From assembly GCF_037325665.1 (NCBI RefSeq), contig NC_090251.1, forward strand, positions 28,316,405 to 28,380,404: a stretch of 64,000 nucleotides of DNA. Direction: 5' to 3'. The translations under genes and the position numbers were made by a program. Positions 36,001-48,000 of the stretch are shown piece by piece; within the stretch, counting starts at the first letter, position 1, and every line of letters begins with the position of its first letter. The notes under the pieces are model-generated. The model ran no database searches and had not been told where the DNA came from. It worked only from the letters and a program-made list of their open reading frames with translations. This stretch comes from Littorina saxatilis. Taxonomy: Eukaryota; Mollusca; Gastropoda; Littorinimorpha; Littorinidae.

Positions 36001-39000
36001 GGACAGCCGGATGGTGGTTCAATCCACGAGTTTCCGGTTTTCGGAAATTTTTCACAACCGTTTCTGGTTTCGGCTCAAGTTGCCTTACCGGATGCCGGTT
36101 CCGCTGGACATCCCTCAGATGATCGTTATGATGCTTCTGTTGGGGATGAACAGGATATGGAGGAAGAAGCATCAGATGCAGATGAGGAAGCTTCTCGCCG
36201 ACTTCCGGCTAAGCTACATCATTTGTTGGCTTTGGCAGCAGAGGTTACTGCACACTGCTTCACGGAAGGGGTGTTTGCGGCAACCACTTCCGCTGCTCCT
36301 CCTCCATCAGCTTTTGCTGATTTCGTTTCTTATCAGAAACGGGCTGAGAACTTCAAGTTTTTAGAGTCACCTGATGTGGCTTATCAACTTGCTAAAGTTT
36401 ATCTGAGCGATGTTCCTCTTCCGCTGCTATCGGCTCATGGGGACGCTCCTGCAAGAGGCTCAGCCCTGGCTTGCTGCTCTTGGTCGTGCGGCTCATCATT
36501 CTGTGACCAACAACCGGAAGCTTCGTCTAGCTAGCACTGGCAGACCTTTGTTGTCTTCCTTTGCCATGGCATTAGCCAAGATGGCTTCGGCGGCTATCGC
36601 TTCCGGTAGCAGGATGGTTTTGCCTTTCGCCGTTAACACTTTGGTGTTGGCAGTCGGCAATCATCAGCCTTTGGCTTCCGGTTCCGCTTTTGCGGCTTCC
36701 TCTGCCTTTCCACGAGCTGCATCCGCTTCCTCTCCCAGCTTTGTGGCTGGCATAAGGCAGGTGGATGGTACATCCGTTCGCGGAGTTCTGGCTTCCGGAA
36801 ATTTGTTTTCCCCAACCTTTCCGGTTTCGGCAAATGTTGCCTTGCCAGGATCGGTGTCCGGTTCTCATATCCTTTCAACAATCGTTGGGATTTCACTGAA
36901 CAGGAAGCTGCCATCGTTTTGGCACTAGCAGCAGAGGTTAATATGCACTGTTTCCCTGAGGGGTTAGCAGTAGCATAGTTATCTGCTTTACTTCACCATC
37001 GGCTTTGGCTGATTTTGCTCCTTCTCAGGAACAATCTGCGAACTTTAAGTTTTAGAGTCTTTCGTGGCTTTTTCAACTTATAAAAGTTTTCTCACACGAT
37101 GTTTTGCCCCACTTCTGCCTTTTACGGCATCATATGGGGAAGGCTCCTGCTTCAGGTTTGCTGTGGCTTGCGTCACATTCAGCTGATTTGAGCCTTATTG
37201 CAGGAAATTTTCGAACTTTAAGTTCTGAGATCCTCCCTTGGGGGCATTTGAACTTGTGGAAGTGTTTTCATATGATTTTCCTTTGCCTCCACTTCCTAGT
37301 GGGCAGCGAGGCGGCGTTGCTTTCGCTTGCGTCACCCGCGCAAGTAACGCATCACTCGCTGAGCGCTTTCCGTAGGCCTCGGTTACACCAGGCCTAAGAA
37401 CTTAGTGTATTCTTTTCTTCTTAATACGGAACCGCTCCCGGCTACACCGGGCTTGACGATCATTCATCTTTATGTTCATAGCAAGGAGGAACTGTCTTTT
37501 TCAAGATCATGATCTCCTGGCTGTGAAAGATTGTGGCCGCACTTCTTTCTTTATCGTCTTTGAACAAGTCTTTGAATTGTTCTTTTCCTTGTGCGGTTAC
37601 GTACTCACGGGATGCCTTTGTGTCTGTTGGGACACATTTACAAAGGATCTAACTTTGCTGTTTACCGGAGAGAAGTCCTCGGCCGACAGTATTGTTCTGT
37701 CGGTGAAATTTTATTCTCTTCCTTGCTTGAGGGTTCTCTTCGAATCCTCTTCTGTGCACGCAGACTCTTCTCTAACAAAGAGAAACTCACAGCAAAATAA
37801 AAGCCCACGGCAGGCCTGGCTTTTCTTATCTAGAAAAGCACTAATCTGGCTGTTCTCAGCTTTGCCTTTTACCTTCTCAGCATGGCGTTTTGCCAAATAC
37901 CCATCACTTTATCCCCTCGGGGCGATTCAGAGGTCGGGTTTGTTTATCTTCTTCCCGGCATGGCGCTTTGCCAATTACCCACCGCAATTTAGGGTCGGGT
38001 TCAGTGGGCAAACAATAGCATGTTGTTATTCTTACTATTGACAGTTCTGTCAACTGGAGTCTTAGTGCTTGTCATCACTCTGCTTTCAGCCTTTGTGTGC
38101 TACCACAGCGGCTGGAAGGGGATTAGGTCCTTTCTTGGGTCACATACAAAGATCGTGCCGATGTTTACTCCCTCCTTTGGTACACAAAATAGATCGTAAG
38201 TGGCTACTTTTATGTTGATTCTAAGCAATCAAACAAAGAGCTGGATCATGTTAGTGTCTTTTCTCGACTGGTTCTCAGACACAACCAATAATTGGATTCT
38301 CACACCATTGCTCATGCAAGGCTTTTCCATTGATTCTCTCTCCATCAGCGAAGCAGTTTTTTTTTCTGTTTTCTGTGGAATTGTTTCCCCTTGTCAGGGG
38401 AGAACATGTGTTAATTCAATCAGGCAACACCTCAGTGGCCTTTTTTAAAAGGGGGGGGGGGGGGGGGCATCTCGCTTCCCATCGCTGCCACATCGAGCAT
38501 GCGAGATTTTGATGTGGTGTTTCCACCACGAGATCTTATTAGCAGCGAAGTACCTTTCTGAGAGGTTTTATGTCTTGGCAGACTCTCTAAGTCAGTCTAA
38601 CAAGTATGTCCACACGGACTGGGCTCTATCTCTTTACGCGCTTCTACTCCTTCTGGTGATTTTGAAGAAGCCACTGATAGAAGTTTTTTGCCTCTCGGTA
38701 CTATCTCCTTCTGCTAAATGTTCGTCTCACCGTTCCCGGATATACTCTCGATTTTACTCGGGGCGGCCTGTCGGTCGCACATTATGGGCCCATTTTTCAT
38801 TGGTTGTCAGCCCTTAAGACCCTTAAAGCTGGCAAGAGGGCGCTGTTTTTTACACTCGATCCACACGGGTGTCTACTGTACGGGAATCATTGAGACGCTC
38901 AGGGGCTTCTGCCTCAACTCTGGATTTGGTCTAAAGATCCCATAAGGGTTCAGCGGCTTAGTTTCCATGTCACATTGTCTGGCTTGGAACAAATGGCGTA

Positions 39001-42000
39001 ATATTAACGGAAAGAACTCCATTTCTCTCCGTTCATTGCAGGTGGCGTACCACCTATTCGGGCTTTCTGAATTTTCCCCACGTCTCTGTTTTAAGACGTT
39101 ACGCGATATCAGTTGCACTGAAACAGCTAGGTCGGAGAAAAAAAAAAGGAAAAAAAAAAATTTCACTTGGGCTCGTTATAGCCATCGTGGCTAAAGGAGC
39201 CTCCCTTTGGTTGGCTGAAAACAAATCTCCAGTCCCGACTTGGGATTTGCTCCTAGTTTTCGAGCTTTTGAGATCGGATTGTTTAATCCTTGACAAAATT
39301 AGCCTTATTAATCTAAACACGAGAAGCGGTCATACTTACTCTAGTAGCTTCTGAGAGAAGCGGGAGTATAGGTGCATTTTCTATCTGGTTTTGCTATAGT
39401 CATCTCTTTGGAGAAAGACTGATCTATAGCGCTTAGGTTTGATTCAAATTTCTGGCAAATAATCAGAAACCTGAGGAACCAGCTCTGATAATACAATTCA
39501 ATCCACGTGCAATAGTTTGGCTCTGTTAGAGCCATTTTAGCCTATTGAACATTTCGAGTTTTAAATATATTTCTAACTCGCACTGATCTGTTTAGATCAT
39601 CAGAATAAAGGCTTTTGTTTATTTCCATCAACTCTTGTAGAGGCAATGACTTAGCGAAGTCAGCCTTAGCTAGATGGTCTGCTACATTGATTAGGCAGGC
39701 CTACAGTGGTGGCAAGAAAGGGGGGGGGGGCAGTCAGTCCTCCCTCTTCAGGCAGCACGGACTCAAGAAGTCAGAGTGTGGGCCTCTTCTTTACCTGTTC
39801 TCAAGTCTTAGAGACTTACATAAGTCTTGAATGTAGCTCATTGAACATGCAAGAACGTAGTCATGAGCTTCTATCTGCGGGATATTTTAAGTACCCGCTT
39901 TTATAGTACACATCTACTAGACATCAGAAGATGCCTTTTTGTATGTTTTCCTACGGGACATATCTGTTCCCGGCAGTACAGAGCTTTCGGTCCGTCAGCT
40001 ATTGTAGCTGCAGGCCAGATACTGGCAAGATGTTAATTTGTGAGTAAATTTTACCCACCACCTAGATTAGCAATCTGCTATCTATGTGAGTTGTGTAAGA
40101 ATATGTAATTTAATATAAAATTTCAAAAATAAATTTTCATTTAATTAATATACTTACCAACTCACATATCGAATTCCCTCCCAGCCATCCCCGCAATTTG
40201 TATAAAGGGATATGGGTTTCAGAACGGAATGAGTATTACCGGTATACGGCCTGCGCATGCGCGGGCACCGGTAGGGGAGATAACTACCACGGATCATGCC
40301 TTATATGGCAGGTGGCTTTTGTTTTAGAGTTATCTCCCCATGTTACCATGTAAGAGTGCTTCAATGTCTTAGCAACCAAACGAAGTTATTGCTATCTATG
40401 TGAGTTGGTAAGTATATTAATTAAATGAAAATTTATTTTTGAAATTTTATATTAAATTACATATGTTACCCAACTCACATATAGCAATTAAACCTAGTTC
40501 AGTGCTGGTAACGCTGTACGTGTCCACTTGGTAACAAGGGAGACAACTCTAAAAAAGAGTGACCAATACCCATACTGGTATCAAGGACAGACCAATACTG
40601 AGTCTGTCTTCCGTATGCGTGCGCATACGCCGCCATTTGTAGTCATTCCTACCTCAGCGCTCAGTCAAGTTGGTCGCTATTTTGTACGCTCTGGCTGTTT
40701 TGCAGCCGTTGTCACTTAGTCTTTTGACACCCCCCGCGGGTTAGGGGGAGTCCCATATTGGTTGGGACGAGAAAGAATTTACCCGATGCTACCCAGCATG
40801 TCGTAAGAGGCGACTAACGGTTCTATTTCTCCCTTTACCCTTGTTAAGTGTTTCTTGTATAGAATATAGTCAATGTTTGTAAAGATTTTAGTCAAGCAGT
40901 ATGTAAGAAATGTTTAGTCCTTTGTACTGGAAACTTGCATTCTCCCAGTAAGGTCCTATATACCTCTGGGGAACGTCAGAAGACCTGAAAGCGACGTTCC
41001 AGTTCACGACAGCAGCGGAACTACGACCCTAGACACAACCGTCGAACGCAGAAGAAGAAGAAGAAGGTCCTATATTATACTACGTTGCAAGCCCCTGGAG
41101 CAATTTTTTGATTAGTGCTTTTGTGAACAAGAAACAATTAACAAGTGGCTCTATCCCATCTCCCCCCTTTCCCCTATCCCATCTCCCCCCTTTCCACGTC
41201 GCGATATAACCCTTCGTGGTTGAAAATGACGTTAAACACCAAATAAAGAAAGAATTAGTCTTTTGACTTTGTTACATTCCTCTTGATTTTCTACTCTTCG
41301 TTTTGACTTCGCTACTATGTTGAGGTGAGATATTTCCTTGTCTTTTCATGATTTTGGAGGCGTTTTTGGCCACAATTTAAACTTGTAAAATTTTTTCACA
41401 ATTTTTTTCTTGAGTCTTTTTGTCATGGCTGATAATACCAGGAAGAGGCAAACCCCTAAACAGGTGGCTGCTGAGTCCTCTTCTTCCAAGAAAGCGCCTA
41501 GGAAATCTAAACAAACCGGCCAGGCTGTTGTTTCTGTTTTAGAACCGACCTCCAAGAAATGTATTGATGTATTGCACGCCGTGGATCGTGTAACTCTGCA
41601 TTTGCGCCACCGCAACTTTTTATCGCTTCACGCCGACGAAGAGGCAAGCTGCGAGGTAGGTCTCTCGAATGATAAATTAAATTGTTAGAATGCTAGGCAC
41701 TCAGCATGTTCTCAAGTGTTGCATTTCACATACTTATATCCTTAGCTATATTTCTGTTTATATTTTTTGATGCTTTGATGGCCCTGGTGATCGTGACGAT
41801 CTGTTTTTCTTCTCGTTTCCCCATGTTTTGGGCATATTTTCAGTTTCTGCGTCAAATGCAACAAAACGGAGATTACTGGTTATGCTTGGACATGTTCACT
41901 GATAACTTTAATGTTTTATGAATCTCCACGTGTAGTTTCTCTGTATATAGTTCCATATATACTTTGCAAGAAGCAGATAAAAACAGAGTGTCAACAACTC

Positions 42001-45000
42001 TCTGTAATTCGCCACCGCATCAATTCAATGTTGGATGTAACTCGCCACCGCATTTTTTGTTATTCGCCACCGCACTACGCAAATTGTTATTTTCAAACGC
42101 ATCAACATCGTGGAGGCATTTATACCTTTATTTTTGTCACAAAACTGACAGCAATTGATAGGAGCATTTTAACTTTAGTGCTGCAAGTTTTAAACTCAGG
42201 GGCGTGGCGTGATCTTGCCTATGCAAAGGATTTAAAGGCACCATGCATGAGTTGACAAATCAAACTGTAGTATTTCTTCTTCTTCTTCTTCTTCTTCTTC
42301 TTCTTCTTCTTCTTCTTCTTCTTCTTCTGTATGAAAAGTATGCTTATCTGTACTTGAGTGTATAACCCACATGTACTGGAACGCTCTTGTTAAAAACATT
42401 GTGGGGCCAAATACCACATAATTCTAAAATTCTTAAGCTTCGTTGGTGTTTATGTGTGTGAAATAATTCTAAAATTCAGTCATTCCTATTACCAGCGACA
42501 ACACAAAAACTCATCAGTTTGACGCTGGAAGAGAAAAGAACGCCTCTGACAGACGTGACGTTTTTCGGGAAAGAAGAATGACGAAGAATGTGGGAGTGAA
42601 ACGCCGCCAGGTGCGTCTCAGAAACGTGTTCTACAAAAGCTGAACTATACACTGAACTGAACAACTCCAAATCAATATTTTCAATTGGAAGTGACAGAAT
42701 CACTGAACTCTTCAACATATTATGCAATTCATTAGACAGTTGCGGTGGCGAATAACATCCAAGACGTGAAATTGCGGTGGCGAATTACACCAAGCATCGG
42801 TGGCGTATAACATGAAGTCTAATTGTTTGTGTTTTCTTTTGCCGCGTGCGTCACCCAAAGACAAAATTGTGCAACAGCATTCATCAAGAATACAAAGGAC
42901 ATGTTTAGCTCACAGGATATCATCACGGGAATGCATCAACTAGTGCTGTTTCGTTGAAGTTACGAAGGAAGGGACAAATCGTGCAATTTCAGCTACAATT
43001 CCAGCAGAAATCGGACTTCAGAACTGCCGAAACCTGACATTTCGACTAAAAAAGCACGTACCTTAGACCTTGAGTATATACTTCTTTAAAATGTACTAAT
43101 GAAGAATCTAGATGATGCCTGAAAGTCCTACAAATTTTTATTTTCTGTGAGAGACCTACCTTGCAGCTTGCCTCTTCGTCGGCGTGAAGCAATAAAAAGT
43201 TGCGGTGGCGCAAATGCAGAGTTACACGATCCACGGCGTGTATTGGTCGATTTGCCGGCTACCTCCATTTTACCTGTTAGGTCCTCGGACAAGGTCGTTC
43301 ATGATGATAAGCCCGTTAAAGGGACTTCCTCTTCTGTGGGTTCTGGTTTGGCTTCTGCGGACGTAGCTGCTTTGCTAATTTCGCTCAGTTCGCAGGTTTC
43401 GTCGTTGGCTGCGGAGATTTCGTCCACGAGAGCTGAGCTTCGGGCCCTTCCTTCCGGGGTGACTGATGTTTCTTCTCTAGCCAAGGTTCGCCCTTCCCCT
43501 TCCGCTACGGTCACGCAAGCGGATGTTCATGCTTCACAGGATGATGATGACCGTCACTTCCTTTCCTTGAGTGGTCCGTCTTCCGGCGTTCCAGCTCAAT
43601 CTAAAGGTATGTCAGCTACGCAAGTAACCGGGTTCTCCGGCCAAAGCGTAGCGCGTCTTCAGGAGAAAGTAACCCCTGACGTGATTCGTAGGGGCGAAAG
43701 TTCTGATCCCTGGGCTGGCCCCCACCGCTCTGTCGGTCGGTCAGTGCGGGGTAGGGACCCTGAGGAGCGAACGGAAGTCTTGGTGCAACCCAGCCTTATC
43801 AGAAGATTTTGGCCAGGGTGTGCAGCTTCCGCTTCCGCCCTGGGGGCAGGAAGAGGGCAGTAAAGCTGGCTCCTTGTTGAACTATGACAGTCAATTTAGG
43901 GGTCAGCTTCCGGATTGCACGGATGTGCATGAAGGCTGTTCTGATGAAGGTGCTTCCGCTATGGGGGAAGGCACTGAATTGCCGCACAAGCTGTCAAACG
44001 CTGTTGCGTTGGCAGCGGAAACGGCTTTCAAGTATTTCGAGGAAGGGGTGGTTGAGTCTAAGGCTCGGGTTGTTCCACCACCTTCTGCTCTTGGTGATTT
44101 CCGGAGTTCCAAGGAGACTAAATGTTCTTTCCGGTTCCGGGAATCACCGTCTGTGGCCTTCGAGATGTCGAAAGTTCTGACGAAATTTCGTCCTCAGTCG
44201 AGCACTCAGAGCTCTACTGTTCCTTTGTTGTCACAACACAGTGAGGCACCTGAGTCGGCTAAGCCTTGGCTTGCTCAAGCTGATCAACAAGCTCCTGCTT
44301 TTTCCGCTGGCTTTCGGAATTTCAAACTGGGTACTCAGCCTATCAATCTGATTGAGGCGTTTGCTCTACCTAGGTCAGCTCTTCCGGTTACACCGGAACT
44401 AGCCACCCTGAGGGAGGATGGGTATAGTAGGGACAGATCTGTCCCCTGTACTGAAGCTTCCCTTTTGGCATTGGAGGACCCGTCGCGATATAACCTTCGT
44501 GGTTGAAAACGACGTTAAACATCAAATAAAGAAAGAAAGAAAGGCATTGGAGGAAACTGGAAGGTCTCTGTTGGAGTTGTCTTCCGTTTCGGAGTCTCTC
44601 CAGAGATCTTTGTCAAGGTCGATTGCAACTTATCTTGATCCTTTTGAATTTCGGTTTGATGCCTCCTCGGAGGATGTGACTACCCTTTTGGCTACTTTAG
44701 CCAAGGTGTCACAAGAACAGATGAATCTTTCGGCCAGACTGTATACTCACGCAGTACATTCTCGCAGATCGGCTTTCCTAGCTGGGTCTAGGATCAGAGA
44801 CAAAGGCACGATTGATAATCTGAGGGCCTCACCTTTCACGGAGGGCTCCCTCTTGGGTCGTACATCTCTCGATGTTCTGCAAAAAGAGACTCAAGATAAA
44901 AGGGATTTGGCCTTTGCTCGGATTGCACATCAAGGTTTCCAAAAAGCGCAAAGCAAGCCTCAGGTTCAGAGCAAGGCTCTGTTGCACCACACTTTGAAGT

Positions 45001-48000
45001 AATCCCACACTTTGAAGTAAATTACTTCAAAGTGTGGGGATGTGCCCCACACTTTGAAGTAAACCCATTTTTTACTTCAAAGTGTGGGGGGATCTTCCCA
45101 CACTTTGAAGTAAACTCAGTTTTTACTTCAAAGTGTGGGGGGATCTTCCCACACTTTGAAGTAACTTACTTCAAAGCGTGGGACTTTTGCATCGCCTGTT
45201 TGAGCCTGATGATTTTGTCCAAAAAAATGGCAAAGTCTTTTGGATGAGTGAACAGAAAAAGTGAGCGAGCCAAGAAACATAATGATGTTTGTTATCAGGC
45301 TTTAAGCAATGTCCCATTGTTGAGTGTGACGAAAACTCGTGATGACGATTTTAAAACATGTTGGGTCACGCATGGTCCAATCTTACATGGTCCAACCTTA
45401 CATGGTCCGACCTTACATGGTCCAATCTTACATGGTCCAATCTTACATGGTCCAACCTTACATGGTCCAATCTTACATGGTCCAATCTTACATGGTCCAA
45501 CCTTACATGGTCCGACCTTACATGGTCCAATCTTACATGGTCCAATCTTACATGGTCCAATCTTATATGGTCCAACCTTACATGGTCCAATCTTGCATGG
45601 TCCAATCTTACATGGTCCAACCTTACATGGTCCAACCTTACAAGGTCCAACCTTGCATGGTCCAATCTTACATGGTCCAACCTTACATGGTCCAATCTTA
45701 CATGGTCCATATATAACATGGTCCAACCTTACATGGTCCAACCTTACATGGTCCAATATTACATGGTCCAACCTTACATGGTCCAACCTTACATGGTCCA
45801 ATCTTACATGGTCCAACCTTACATGGTCCAATCTTACATGGTCCAATCTTACATGGTCCAACCTTACATGGTCCAACCTTACATGGTCCAATCTTACATG
45901 GTCCAACCCTACATGGTCCAATCTTACATGGTCCAATCTTACATGGTCCAATATTACATGGTCCAACCTTACATGGTCCAACCTTACATGGTCCAACCTT
46001 ACATGATCCAATCTTACATGGTCCAATCTTACATGGTCCAATCTTACATGGTCCAATAATATATATATGGACCATGTAAGATTGGACCATGTAAGGTTGG
46101 ACCATGTAAGGTTGGACCATGTAAGGTTGGACCATGTAAGATTGGACCATGTAAGGTTGGACCATGTAAGATTGGACCATGCGTGACCCAACATGTTTTA
46201 AAATCGTCACCACGAGTTTTCGTCACACTCAACAATGGGACATTGCTTAAAGCCTGATAACAAACATCACTATGTTTCTGGGCACAGACAGACAAAAGTT
46301 AGCATCGCATAGGCTACACTTCGTGAGCCAAAAATGGGTTTACATCCCCACACTTTGAAGTAATTTACTTCAAAGTGTGGGATTACTTCAAAGTGTGGTG
46401 CAACAAGGCTCAGCCTTCTTCCTCTGGTGAGGGCAAGGCACAGAACCAGAAGACTTCTTCTCGAGGTAGGGGGCGAGGTGCCCCTTATCAGAAGAGGGGC
46501 TCTTTTGGTGGTTCTAGGGGGTCGGGGCATAAGCCCCACCCCCAATGATGCCTTCCCGAACCGCTGATCCTGGTAGCCCCCACCTTCGTGGTGGCGGGCG
46601 GCCCCTCCAGGGCTCTCGCTTCCTGGTCACGCATGAAGGCCCGCGAGTGGATTTTAGGGATAGTGCGTTCGGGATTCCGTCTTCTCTGGGCAGAGGGAAA
46701 GGCTCCTCTGTCCAGGATACCCCCGCCTTTAAAGTTTCCAAGAGACCCGGAGGCCAAGTCAGCTGTGCAGGGAGAAGTGACTTCCCTCCTTTTGAAAGAA
46801 GCGATCGAGGAGATTCACGATCAGGGGTCTCTGGGTTTCTATGGCAGACTTTTTGTTGTCCCCAAAGCTTCAGGAGCATGGAGACCGGTTATAGATCTGT
46901 CAACTCTGAACAGATATCTTCGAGTTGTGAAATTCACAATGGAGACTCCTGCCTCGGTGAGAGAGGCTCTCCGGCCAGGAGACTGGGCGACTTCTGTCGA
47001 CTTGACGGACGCCTATTTCCATGTGCTCATGCACTCGGCGGACAGGAAATGGCTGCGCTTCCGCTGGGGAGAGAAAATTTTCCAATTCCGAGCTCTTCCT
47101 TTCGGTCTCTCTCTCTCCCCTTGGATTTCCACCATGGTCATTCGTCAGCTCTGTGCCCTGGTGAGACAGGAAGGTGTGCGGTTGAGGTGTGCATATCTGG
47201 ACGACTGGCTGATTTTACATCAGGACCAGGGGCCAGTTTCATAAGATAGCAGTGAACCGACTGACAGTCGATCGACTGCCCAGTCGATCGACTGTGGTTG
47301 ATCGCCGGGTCACCGAAAAGCGCGTTTCATGAGCGAATCACCGTCACCCGCGGACAACCGCAGTCGACCGACTGTACAGTAATCCGAATGGCCAAGTCGA
47401 AGGCTGAATTTAGCAACATTACCACTTCCGTTTGCTCATTCGCACGTGGAAATGGCCGATTTCGAAGAAAAAACTAGTCTCGGCCCGCTCAAAATAACAA
47501 TGACCGAGACTTTCAGTAATTCCTTCGCGTGACGTCTAACCCTCTTACGCCATAATGTGACGTCTTCAAGACATAACCCTGACTTGTCTCCTGGATTACT
47601 GCGTCATGATAGATAAATTTCGAAGAACAATCACAAGGTTTGGCTCACAATCCAAAAAAGTGTGAGCATTCTGCCATTGACTGTGCGGATAATTACATTT
47701 ATTTTCGGTTTACCGCAGTAAGCCGAACACAGTGTTGGGGGGAGAGCATTACCGTGTTTGGCCGACTTCCGGTGAGACGACCCGCAGTCGGCCGACTGAA
47801 ATTTTGTTCGTGAAACCCGATAACGTCGGATTACTGTGGTTCTCTCGGACAACTGCAGTTGGTCGACTGTGTTTCTGGCTTATGAAACTGGCCCCAGGAC
47901 CTTTGCAGAACACACACGCAGAGGGTTCTCAGTCTGGCATGGCAACTCGGCTTCACAGTGAATCTGGTGAAGTCGGAGTTGGAACCATCCCAACATTTCA

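Noticed and set aside
36410-36928. A second gag-like gene
   Set aside because: It is an internal duplicate of the preceding gag-like region within the same broken DIRS-like element.
45000-45180. CRISPR-like array of CCCACACTTTGAAGTAA repeats
   Set aside because: The genome is eukaryotic, repeats alternate in orientation and the spacers are not unique; it belongs to the foldback element.
45248-46295. Open frames of up to 299 codons encoding TWSNL, HGPIL, MVQPY or LDHVR repeats on both strands
   Set aside because: All are readings of one 15-bp minisatellite that has no stop in any frame; nothing else supports translation.
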